Below, one piece after another: positions 1 through 5,350 of a stretch of DNA of 9,100 bases. The translations under genes and the position numbers were made by a program. Position 1 is the stretch's first letter. Every line of letters starts with the position of its first letter. This DNA comes from Treponema sp. GTDB lineage: Bacteria; Spirochaetota; Spirochaetia; Treponematales; Treponemataceae. The notes under the pieces were generated by a model. The model ran no database searches. It saw only the letters and a list, made by a program, of their open reading frames with translations, and was not told where the DNA came from. Location of the stretch: NCBI GenBank assembly GCA_016294105.1, contig JAEDCN010000046.1, positions 1-9,100 on the forward strand, written 5' to 3'.

Positions 1-22
1 GAGCCAACTAAACACATCTTGT

Positions 23-40
23 TTGTGGCTTTCGCCACAA
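23..40 (-). other. Hairpin downstream of fabZ with a GAAA tetraloop
   Basis: TTGTGGC (23-29) and GCCACAA (34-40) form a perfect 7-bp stem. Read in the fabZ direction the loop is GAAA, a stable GNRA-type tetraloop; on the other strand it would be UUUC. This again favours a structure in the fabZ-sense RNA. Confidence 0.6.
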
Positions 41-45
41 CTGTT

Positions 46-64
46 AGTTTTGCTACGCAAAACT
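46..64 (-). other. Hairpin downstream of fabZ, 8-bp stem
   Basis: AGTTTTGC (46-53) is perfectly repeated in inverted form at 57-64 around a 3-nt loop. It lies 10 bases past the fabZ stop codon. No T-run follows in either direction, so it is not called a terminator. Confidence 0.6.
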
Positions 65-69
65 GAGGC

Positions 70-100
70 TGCGTTTAGTTAGCGGAGCCAACTAAACACA
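70..100 (-). other. RNA hairpin enclosing the fabZ stop codon
   Basis: In the fabZ transcript the arms at 100-87 and 83-70 can form 14 consecutive pairs around a 3-nt UCC loop. Two pairs are wobbles (98 with 72, 89 with 81). Both are U-G pairs only in the minus-strand RNA; in a plus-strand RNA they would be C-A mismatches. This suggests that the structure acts in the fabZ mRNA. The TAA stop (75-77) is within the 3' arm. A role in mRNA stability or 3'-end protection is inferred. Confidence 0.6.
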
Positions 101-506
101 TCCACTCGGCTTCAGCGGCGAGGTTTTCGCCAACGTAGGCCTTACCGCTTTGTTTTACCATCTTGGGGGAAACACGCATATTGGTGATTTCTAGGCGGAC
201 GGTGTCGCCGGGGCGAACTTGGTGGCGGAACTTTACCTTGTCTACAGTGGCCAAGAAGAACAATGCGTCGTCGGCAAAGACCTTCTGAAAGCTCAATGCG
301 GCACCACCAGCTTGGGCCATGGTTTCTACCAAAATTACTCCAGGTACAACAGGGTACTGGGGAAAATGGCCCTGAAAGAAGAAATCTTCTTCCGTAAAGG
401 TTCTAGTGGAAACGCTGCCCTTTTCGTCAGCGCTAACAATCTCATCTACAAAGAGAAAGGGCTTGCGATGAGGCAGTAATGCTTCAATATCCTTTGTTAC
501 ACTCAT
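75..506 (-). CDS. fabZ: 3-hydroxyacyl-ACP dehydratase FabZ
   Basis: FabZ dehydrates (3R)-hydroxyacyl-ACP to trans-2-enoyl-ACP in the cytosolic type II fatty-acid elongation cycle. The 143-aa protein is a single hot-dog domain of normal FabZ length. It opens with the typical LLPHRKPFLFVDEI (residues 10-23). The active-site block FFQGHFPQYPVVPGVI places the catalytic His at 47, and Glu61 in VETMAQAGG is the partner expected for FabZ rather than FabA (which has Asp). The ATG is preceded by AAGGA six bases upstream, within the end of fabF, and only 2 bp separate the two genes, so translation is probably coupled. The C-terminal WMCL aligns with the MMCA of E. coli FabZ. The last six residues, LVGSAN, are encoded inside the repeat/hairpin at 70-102, so the tail may have been shaped by that element. 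Confidence 0.95.
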   Translation of the reverse strand: MSVTKDIEALLPHRKPFLFVDEIVSADEKGSVSTRTFTEEDFFFQGHFPQYPVVPGVILVETMAQAGGAALSFQKVFADDALFFLATVDKVKFRHQVRPGDTVRLEITNMRVSPKMVKQSGKAYVGENLAAEAEWMCLVGSAN

Positions 507-508
507 GG

Positions 509-1759
509 TTAGTCCTTGATTTTCTTAAAGATAACAACACCATTGTGTCCACCAAAGCCCAAAGAACCAGATGCGGCACAATTGATTTCACCTTCTACGC
601 CCTTGTTGGGAACGTAATCCAAGTCACAACCTCCTTCAATATCCTGATTTTCCAAGTTAATGGTGGGAGGGTAGAAACCATCGTTAATGGCCTTGATACA
701 AATCAAAGCTTCTACAGCACCTGCTGCACCGAGGCAGTGACCAGTCATACTCTTGGTGGAAGAAACCTTCATCTTATAAGCATGATCTCCAAAGGCCTTC
801 TTCAGCATGGAGCTTTCTGCAGGGTCGTTGATAGGAGTAGAGGTTCCGTGGGCATTGTAGTACTGAACCTCTTCTGGCGTAACACCAGCATCCTTCAAAG
901 CAGCCACCATGGCAGCAGCTCCACCGTCTCCAGAAGGATCGGGGCTGGTGATGTGGTAGGCATCGGAGGATGCACCGTAACCAGCGAACTCAGCGTAAAT
1001 CTTTGCACCACGCTTCTTTGCATGCTCATATTCTTCCAGAATCAGCATGGCAGAGCCTTCTCCCATGACAAAGCCTTCACGAGCCTTGTCAAAGGGACGG
1101 CTTGCCTTCTGGGGGCAATCGTTAAAAGAACTAGCCAAGGTCTGGAGAATTGCAAAGGAGGCAATTCCAAATCCTGTAATGGTAGCTTCGGTTCCACCAG
1201 CAACACAAACGTCAACACGGCCACTGCGAACACTGTCCAAGGCCAATCCTAGGGCATCGGAACCAGAAGCACAGGCGGTGGCAATAGTGGGAGCTGGTCC
1301 CTTAATTCCGTAACGCATACAGATGTTTCCAGCTGCCTCGTTGGGAATCAGCATGGGGATGGTAAGGGGAGGAACACGCTTTCCTTCGGAGCTTATATAT
1401 TTTCCGCAGGACTCTTCAAGAATTTCGAATCCACCGATACCGTTTCCTACGAACACTCCAGTGTTGCTAGGCTCCAAGGCTCCTTCTTCCAAAAGGCCTG
1501 CATCCTTCAAAGCCTGACCAGCAGCCACAACGGCAAACTGAGTAAAACGAGCCATCTTGCGGGCTTCCTTCTTGTCTACAAATTCGGAGGTATCCCAGTT
1601 CTTTACTTCGGCAGCAACCTTGATGTTGGTGTTTGATGTATCAAAAAGGGTGATGTTTCCAAGTCCGCTTCTTCCAGCCTTGATTCCTTCCCATGTTTCT
1701 GCAACATTATTTCCCAAGGGAGTAACTGCTCCCAAACCAGTAACGACTACTCTTCTCAT
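509..1759 (-). CDS. fabF: Beta-ketoacyl-ACP synthase II FabF
   Basis: FabF performs the decarboxylating Claisen condensation of malonyl-ACP with acyl-ACP that extends the fatty chain by two carbons. It is a two-lobed thiolase-fold enzyme; this one has 416 aa, normal for the family. The catalytic triad is complete: Cys163 in TIATACASGSDALG, His304 in YYNAHGTSTPINDP and His341 in STKSMTGHCLGAAGA. These positions are nearly identical to those of E. coli FabF. A TTG start at 1777 is possible in frame, but the ATG at 1759 is chosen because AGGAGA lies about seven bases before it and because the protein then begins MRRVVVTGLGAVTPLG, the canonical N-terminus. The gene is followed almost at once by fabZ. 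It is separated from fabG by 74 bp that hold a terminator-like hairpin, so its level may be set separately from fabD and fabG. Confidence 0.96.
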   Translation of the reverse strand: MRRVVVTGLGAVTPLGNNVAETWEGIKAGRSGLGNITLFDTSNTNIKVAAEVKNWDTSEFVDKKEARKMARFTQFAVVAAGQALKDAGLLEEGALEPSNTGVFVGNGIGGFEILEESCGKYISSEGKRVPPLTIPMLIPNEAAGNICMRYGIKGPAPTIATACASGSDALGLALDSVRSGRVDVCVAGGTEATITGFGIASFAILQTLASSFNDCPQKASRPFDKAREGFVMGEGSAMLILEEYEHAKKRGAKIYAEFAGYGASSDAYHITSPDPSGDGGAAAMVAALKDAGVTPEEVQYYNAHGTSTPINDPAESSMLKKAFGDHAYKMKVSSTKSMTGHCLGAAGAVEALICIKAINDGFYPPTINLENQDIEGGCDLDYVPNKGVEGEINCAASGSLGFGGHNGVVIFKKIKD

Positions 1760-1779
1760 TTTAGTTCTCCTACTCAATG

Positions 1780-1824
1780 AATAAATAAATAACCCCCGCC
1801 AAAACCTGTAAGTTGGCAGGGGTT
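1780..1824 (-). terminator. Terminator-like hairpin between fabG and fabF
   Basis: In the direction of fab transcription, AACCCCTGCCAA (1824-1813) pairs with TTGGCGGGGGTT (1802-1791): 12 bp with one wobble that is a legal U-G only in the minus-strand RNA, and a 10-nt loop. It is followed by ATTTATTTATT, an interrupted U-tract. It starts 9 bp after the fabG stop and sits upstream of the fabF ribosome-binding site. The broken U-tract suggests partial rather than full termination, or an RNA processing or stability element; no clear new promoter is visible between it and fabF. Confidence 0.6.
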
Positions 1825-1833
1825 GGTTTTGAT

Positions 1834-2577
1834 TTATGCTCCCATTCCACCATCTACACCCAAAACCTGGGCAGTGATGTAGGAAGACATATCAGATGCA
1901 AGGAACAAAGCTGCGTCAGCTACGTCTTTTACAGTACCAACTCGCTTCAAGGGCACTGAATCAAGCCAAGCCTTGCGAGCTTCTTCACTTATCACCTCTG
2001 TCATTTCAGTTTCGATAAAGCCGGGGGCAATGGCATTTACACGAACGCCACGACTACCACATTCCTTGGCAAGACTCTTGGTATAACCGATGAGACCAGC
2101 CTTGCTGGCAGCGTAGTTTACCTGTCCACTCTGTCCGTGCAAACCAACGATACTTGTCATGTTGATGATGGAACCCTTTCGCTTACGAATCATATCGGCA
2201 GACACAATCTGGCTTACCACAAAGGTTCCTGTTAGGTTTACGGCAAGAACGCTGTTCCAGTCTTCTATGGACATGCGGAAGGAAAGTCCGTCACGGGTGA
2301 TTCCAGCATTATTTACCAGAACGTCAAAGCCACCAGAGGAGGCCATTACCGTCTTGATGGTTTCGGCCAAAAGTGCTGAATCGGCAATGTCCACGTAAAC
2401 CTCGTGATATTTAGTTCCTTTTTCCTGTGCCAGTGCCATTAACTCATCACGAGCGGCAGAAGGCTTGGAGCACAAACCCCAAATCTCTGCACCCTCTTCC
2501 AAAAAACGGCGGGTAATTTCCTTTCCGATTCCTCGGGAGGAACCTGTAATCAAAGCCTTCTTTCCCTGCAACAACAT
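1834..2577 (-). CDS. fabG: 3-oxoacyl-ACP reductase FabG
   Basis: FabG reduces 3-ketoacyl-ACP to (3R)-hydroxyacyl-ACP using NADPH, the second step of each elongation round. The 247-aa protein is a classical short-chain dehydrogenase. The Rossmann cofactor motif TGSSRGIG is at 11-18 and NNAGITRD at 89-96. The catalytic tetrad is Asn114 (VNLTG), Ser142 (TSIVG), Tyr155 and Lys159 (YAASK). PGFIETEMT at 185-193 and the C-terminal DGGMGA are typical of FabG. The ATG follows a strong AGGAGG Shine-Dalgarno. The fabD stop is only 15 bp upstream, so the two genes form one transcription unit. Many short-chain dehydrogenases have similar motifs, but the setting between fabD and fabF makes FabG firm. Confidence 0.95.
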   Translation of the reverse strand: MLLQGKKALITGSSRGIGKEITRRFLEEGAEIWGLCSKPSAARDELMALAQEKGTKYHEVYVDIADSALLAETIKTVMASSGGFDVLVNNAGITRDGLSFRMSIEDWNSVLAVNLTGTFVVSQIVSADMIRKRKGSIINMTSIVGLHGQSGQVNYAASKAGLIGYTKSLAKECGSRGVRVNAIAPGFIETEMTEVISEEARKAWLDSVPLKRVGTVKDVADAALFLASDMSSYITAQVLGVDGGMGA

Positions 2578-2592
2578 ACTTTCCTCCTAAAA

Positions 2593-3555
2593 TTAAAGAC
2601 TTGCGATATTTTCAGCGGTATTAACAGGCTGGGGAGCAACCAAGGATGCAAAATCAGTGTCCTTCCACAAGCCGCACAATACCTTTCCAGGTCCTGGCTC
2701 AAGAATAGCCCATTCCTCGCCGGCTGCCTGTCCTTCCTGAATCAGCTTACCTAAAACGGCTTCTTCATCAGTCCACAATACGGGGTTGGTCAGGTGGAGG
2801 ATAGCGTTCTTCTTGATTTCGGCACCGCTAGTAACAGCCTTTCCAGTAACGTTGGACAAGAAGATGGTTTTAGGGTCATTGAACTGAACATCGGCAATTA
2901 CCTTTTCCAGCTCGTCAGCAGCAGCCTGCATCAAGGGACTGTGGTAGGGGCCTGCAACTGCAAGACGCAGCACACGGCGGGCTCCAGCGGCTTTTCCCAG
3001 CTCTTCCAGCTTGGTCAAGGCTTCTGCAGTGCCAGAAACTACAGTCTGCTTTACGCTGTTCATGTTGGCGGCATAAGCTTCACCAGCTTCTTTTGCAATT
3101 GCCTTTACCTGATCGGGAGCCAAGCCCATAACGGCAGCCATTCCAGGAGGATTTCCTGCACTGCGAGCTGCAATGTCATCACACACCTTCTGCATGATTT
3201 CACCACGGAGCTTTACGATTCTGATGGTATCTTCAAAGGAAAGCACTCCGCTCAAGCACATGGCGGGGAATTCACCCAAGCTAAAGCCTGCACAAACAGC
3301 GGGCTCAATTCCCTTTGCCTTGAGAGCAGCAGCAACTGCCAAGGAAGCAGCAGTAATGGAAAGCTGGCTGCGGTCACTGCGAGAAAGCACGGATGCCTCA
3401 GTCTCCCACAAAAGCTTGGTAATATCTTCTCCTACGATTTGGGAAATGGAATCAAGACAAGCACGGGCTTCGGGAGAGGCCTCGCAAACATCCTTTATCA
3501 TGCCAGGTGCCTGGGCTCCCTGACCGGGAAACAAAAATGCATATTTCTTAGACAT
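2593..3555 (-). CDS. fabD: Malonyl-CoA:ACP transacylase FabD
   Basis: FabD moves malonyl from CoA to the ACP phosphopantetheine arm, providing the extender unit for FabF. From the chosen start the protein has 320 aa, a normal length. FLFPGQGAQ is at 7-15 and the nucleophile elbow GFSLGE puts Ser at 92, the same number as in E. coli. Arg118 (KLRGEIMQ) binds the malonyl carboxylate, and His205 (GPYHSPLM) is the catalytic base. The C-terminal EPGPGKVLCGL block is typical. An in-frame start at 3603 would add 16 residues with no family match; the ATG at 3555 follows GGAGGA and begins MSKKYAFLFPGQ. One oddity: the residue before the active-site Ser is Phe, where most FabD proteins have His (GHSLGE). 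It is the first gene of the cluster and carries the promoter region. Confidence 0.95.
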   Translation of the reverse strand: MSKKYAFLFPGQGAQAPGMIKDVCEASPEARACLDSISQIVGEDITKLLWETEASVLSRSDRSQLSITAASLAVAAALKAKGIEPAVCAGFSLGEFPAMCLSGVLSFEDTIRIVKLRGEIMQKVCDDIAARSAGNPPGMAAVMGLAPDQVKAIAKEAGEAYAANMNSVKQTVVSGTAEALTKLEELGKAAGARRVLRLAVAGPYHSPLMQAAADELEKVIADVQFNDPKTIFLSNVTGKAVTSGAEIKKNAILHLTNPVLWTDEEAVLGKLIQEGQAAGEEWAILEPGPGKVLCGLWKDTDFASLVAPQPVNTAENIASL

Positions 3556-3579
3556 ACTAATGGAATCCTCCGTAAAATG

Positions 3580-3608
3580 ATTATACTTTTTGAAACATGA
3601 CAAAAATA
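3580..3608 (-). promoter_or_regulatory. Candidate proximal promoter P2 of fabD
   Basis: A perfect -10 TATAAT lies at 3585-3580. The -35 region 17 bp upstream is weak (TATTTT, 3608-3603) and overlaps the palindrome at 3598-3620. Transcription would start near 3573, leaving a leader of about 18 nt that contains the GGAGGA ribosome-binding site. Confidence 0.5.
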
Positions 3609-3620
3609 ACTATTTTGTCA
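3598..3620. promoter_or_regulatory. Operator-like palindrome in the fab control region
   Basis: TGACAAAA (3598-3605) is perfectly inverted as TTTTGTCA (3613-3620) around a 7-bp spacer. It covers the predicted start of P1 and the -35 region of P2, a classic place for a dimeric repressor. The half-site TTTGTCA recurs at 3647-3652 (TTGTCA), where its reverse forms the P1 -35. No known fatty-acid regulator site (FapR, FabT, FadR) is matched clearly, so the binding protein is unknown. Confidence 0.45.
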
Positions 3621-3625
3621 GAAAC

Positions 3626-3653
3626 AGAATAACATAAATTTAGAATTTGTCAA
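3626..3653 (-). promoter_or_regulatory. Candidate upstream promoter P1 of the fab cluster
   Basis: On the minus strand a perfect -35 TTGACA (3653-3648) is followed after 16 bp by TATTCT (3631-3626), a four-of-six -10 match. The start point would fall near 3619, inside the palindrome at 3598-3620. Confidence 0.5.
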
Positions 3654-3722
3654 GTATAAAAGAAGGAAGTGAAGGAAAGCATTTTTTTTGACAGCTTCTT
3701 TCCTCCTATTTTCTCCCCATCC

Positions 3723-3751
3723 TTGACTTTAGGCCACGGTTTTTATACCAT
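3723..3751 (+). promoter_or_regulatory. Candidate def promoter giving a leaderless mRNA
   Basis: A TTGACT -35 (3723-3728) and a TACCAT -10 (3746-3751) are separated by 17 bp. The start point, 7-8 bp past the -10, would fall at about 3758-3759, on the A of the def ATG. No Shine-Dalgarno precedes that ATG, which fits a leaderless transcript. An overlapping -10 choice, TATACC at 3744-3749, would give a 15-bp spacer. Confidence 0.45.
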
Positions 3752-3758
3752 ATTACGT

Positions 3759-4319
3759 ATGGAAATTTTACACCTTGGAGAGGACTTGCTGAGACAAAAG
3801 TCCTTGCCAGTAGAAGAAGTGAATGATGAGTTGCGTGCCACCTTGGACGCAATGTTTGATACTATGATTGAAAGCAACGGTGTTGGCTTGGCTGCACCTC
3901 AGGTGGGAATTTTAAAGCGATTCTTTGTGGTTATGGCTGATGATGATGTGCGCCGTGTATTTATTAATCCTCAGATTGTGTCTACCTCTCAGGAAATGTG
4001 CGACTACGAGGAAGGCTGTCTGAGTATTCCCAACGTATACGAAAAAATTACTCGACCAGCAAAGATTACTATTCAGGCTTTGAACGAGCGGGGACGGCCT
4101 TTCACCTTGGAGGCTGAAGGCTTTTTAGCTCGGGTAATTCAGCACGAATATGACCATTTGGAAGGTGTTTTGTACATTGACCGAGGGGATCAGGATTTTC
4201 GGGAAAAAACCATCCAGCAGTTTGAAAAAAAGGCTGCACGTAAGGCAGAAAAAGAAGCAGCTAAGGCTGCCAAAGCGGCAAAAATTGCTGCAAAAAAAGC
4301 AAAGAAGGCAGGTGCCTAG
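3759..4319 (+). CDS. def: Peptide deformylase
   Basis: Peptide deformylase removes the N-formyl group from nascent proteins as they leave the ribosome. All three metal-site motifs are present: GVGLAAPQVG (41-50), EEGCLSIP (84-91, ligand Cys87) and QHEYDHL (128-134, ligands His129 and His133, catalytic Glu130). The protein has 186 aa. An in-frame GTG at 3669 would add 30 unrelated residues and is too close to its upstream purine tract; MEILHLGEDLLRQKS is the standard family start. The catalytic core ends near residue 150, and residues 155-186 form a highly basic, Lys/Ala-rich, probably helical tail. E. coli deformylase uses a C-terminal helix to bind the ribosome near the exit tunnel, so this tail may do the same (inference). 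The stop codon directly abuts the fmt start. Confidence 0.95.
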   Translation: MEILHLGEDLLRQKSLPVEEVNDELRATLDAMFDTMIESNGVGLAAPQVGILKRFFVVMADDDVRRVFINPQIVSTSQEMCDYEEGCLSIPNVYEKITRPAKITIQALNERGRPFTLEAEGFLARVIQHEYDHLEGVLYIDRGDQDFREKTIQQFEKKAARKAEKEAAKAAKAAKIAAKKAKKAGA

Positions 4320-5327
4320 GTGCTACGAATTCTCTATGCCGGAAGTCCAGAGGCTGCGGCAATTCCCTTGATGCATTTGGGAAAGGCTGAAGCTGAAGGA
4401 AAGGGCTTTACCATTGTTGGTGTGCTTACCAATCCTCCTTCAGCCCAAGGTCGTAGCAAGGCTTTGATTCCCACACCTGTGGCTCAAGCTGCCCAAAAGC
4501 TGGAGACTGAGTTGGGAAGAAGCATTCCTGTACTCACTCCAGAAAAGCTTGATGCAGCAGCACGGGATGCAGTGGCAGAATTACAGCCTGACCTTTTGGT
4601 GTGCTTTGCCTACGGAAAGATTTTTGGGCCTAAGTTCTTGTCCCTTTTTCCCATGGGGGGGATAAATCTACATCCTTCTCTGTTGCCCCTGTACCGTGGT
4701 TGTGCTCCCATTCCTGCTGCCATTTTGGATCAGCAGGCAGAAACTGGAGTGTCGGTACAAAAGCTTGCCTTGGAAATGGATAGTGGTAATATTCTTTCTC
4801 AAATTACCTTGCCCTTGGCGGGAACAGAAACTGCTGATTCCCTCTTGTTGCAGGCGGCGGAAATTGGTGGCAAGCAGCTGGAAGATGTGATTCTTCATGC
4901 GGCACAGGCTGGCTCTTTGCCAGAAGGGATTCCACAGGATGGAAGCAAAGCCACCTACTGCCAGATGATGAAAAAGGAAGAGGGGTGCATCTGCTGGAAT
5001 GATTCTGCCGCCGCCATTGACGCAAAGATTCGAGCCTTTACCCCATGGCCAGGAGCCTTTACTGGTGCTTTGGGTACTACCTTGAAAATCCATCAGGCAA
5101 AGGTGTATCAGCAGGAGCTTCCAGCTCATATTCGCTCTGCATATCCTGAAGCTCCCGTACCAGGAACAGTTTTAGGAATGGATAAGGCTCACGGAATCCT
5201 TGTGCAGACGGGAGATGGAATTTTGTGTATAACAAATCTTCAGTGGCAGGCAAAAAAGGCCATGAGCTGGAAGGATTTTATGAATGGAAGTCCCAATTTT
5301 GCTGGCTGCTGTTGTTCCAGCAATTAA
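4320..5327 (+). CDS. fmt: Methionyl-tRNA formyltransferase
   Basis: Fmt formylates Met-tRNAfMet using 10-formyl-tetrahydrofolate, producing the initiator for bacterial translation. The 335-aa protein has the two expected domains. The N-terminal hydrolase-fold domain begins LRILYAGSPEAA and carries the catalytic Asn116 and His118 (GGINLHPSLLPLYRG) and Asp154 (LEMDSGNI). The C-terminal OB-like domain is marked by ATYCQMMKKEEG (211-222) and IRAFTPWPGAFTG (237-249). The start is GTG, with no base between it and the def stop and only weak purine sequence upstream, so translation probably depends on coupling to def. The extreme C-terminus, GCCCSSN, is an unusual run of three cysteines that I do not recognise as a family feature. 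Confidence 0.95.
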   Translation: MLRILYAGSPEAAAIPLMHLGKAEAEGKGFTIVGVLTNPPSAQGRSKALIPTPVAQAAQKLETELGRSIPVLTPEKLDAAARDAVAELQPDLLVCFAYGKIFGPKFLSLFPMGGINLHPSLLPLYRGCAPIPAAILDQQAETGVSVQKLALEMDSGNILSQITLPLAGTETADSLLLQAAEIGGKQLEDVILHAAQAGSLPEGIPQDGSKATYCQMMKKEEGCICWNDSAAAIDAKIRAFTPWPGAFTGALGTTLKIHQAKVYQQELPAHIRSAYPEAPVPGTVLGMDKAHGILVQTGDGILCITNLQWQAKKAMSWKDFMNGSPNFAGCCCSSN

Positions 5328-5350
5328 AGGAGTGTCAATAGGAAGATTTT

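Larger units (their letters stand above)
1..102 (-). repeat. Hairpin-rich repeat region at and after the fabZ stop, with an 18-bp direct repeat
   Basis: An 18-bp sequence, GAGCCAACTAAACACATC, occurs at 1-18 and again exactly at 85-102, a period of 84 bp. Between the copies lie three inverted repeats: 70-83 with 87-100, 46-53 with 57-64, and 23-29 with 34-40. The copy at 85-102 codes for the last residues of FabZ, while the copy at 1-18 is outside the gene and runs into the window edge. The simplest reading is a tandem duplication, or a dispersed hairpin repeat, that began within the fabZ 3' end. Only one full unit is visible, so the copy number is unknown. No U-tract follows any hairpin, so these are not ordinary intrinsic terminators. 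Confidence 0.7.

Noticed and set aside
23..64. Hairpins after fabZ as intrinsic terminators
   Set aside because: Neither hairpin is followed by a T-run on either strand, so factor-independent termination is not supported.
1..102. CRISPR array at the left edge
   Set aside because: Only two copies of an 18-bp repeat are seen, the spacing contains further hairpins, one copy is coding, and no cas gene is present.
479..1252. Plus-strand 257-codon open frame opposite fabF
   Set aside because: It is antisense to a complete FabF with all catalytic residues, shows no recognisable domain and has no ribosome-binding site; it is a shadow frame.
1760..1777. TTG start at 1777 for fabF
   Set aside because: The ribosome-binding site AGGAGA lies inside this extension and is properly spaced only for the ATG at 1759, where the canonical N-terminus begins.
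2794..3600. Plus-strand 268-codon open frame opposite fabD
   Set aside because: It lies fully antisense to FabD, is rich in Ser, Cys and Gly as expected of a reverse-frame translation, and matches no family.
3556..3603. Upstream start for fabD at 3603
   Set aside because: The extension has no family match and would begin upstream of the predicted P2 start point and the ribosome-binding site.
3688..3712. Perfect TTGACA at 3688-3693 as the def promoter
   Set aside because: The nearest -10-like sequence (TATTTT, 3707-3712) is only 13 bp away and the 17-bp position holds TTCTCC, so a working promoter is less likely than the TTGACT/TACCAT pair.
3669..3758. Longer def start (GTG at 3669) adding 30 residues
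   Set aside because: The added residues do not match deformylases, the purine tract is too close to the GTG, and the candidate def promoter lies downstream of this start.
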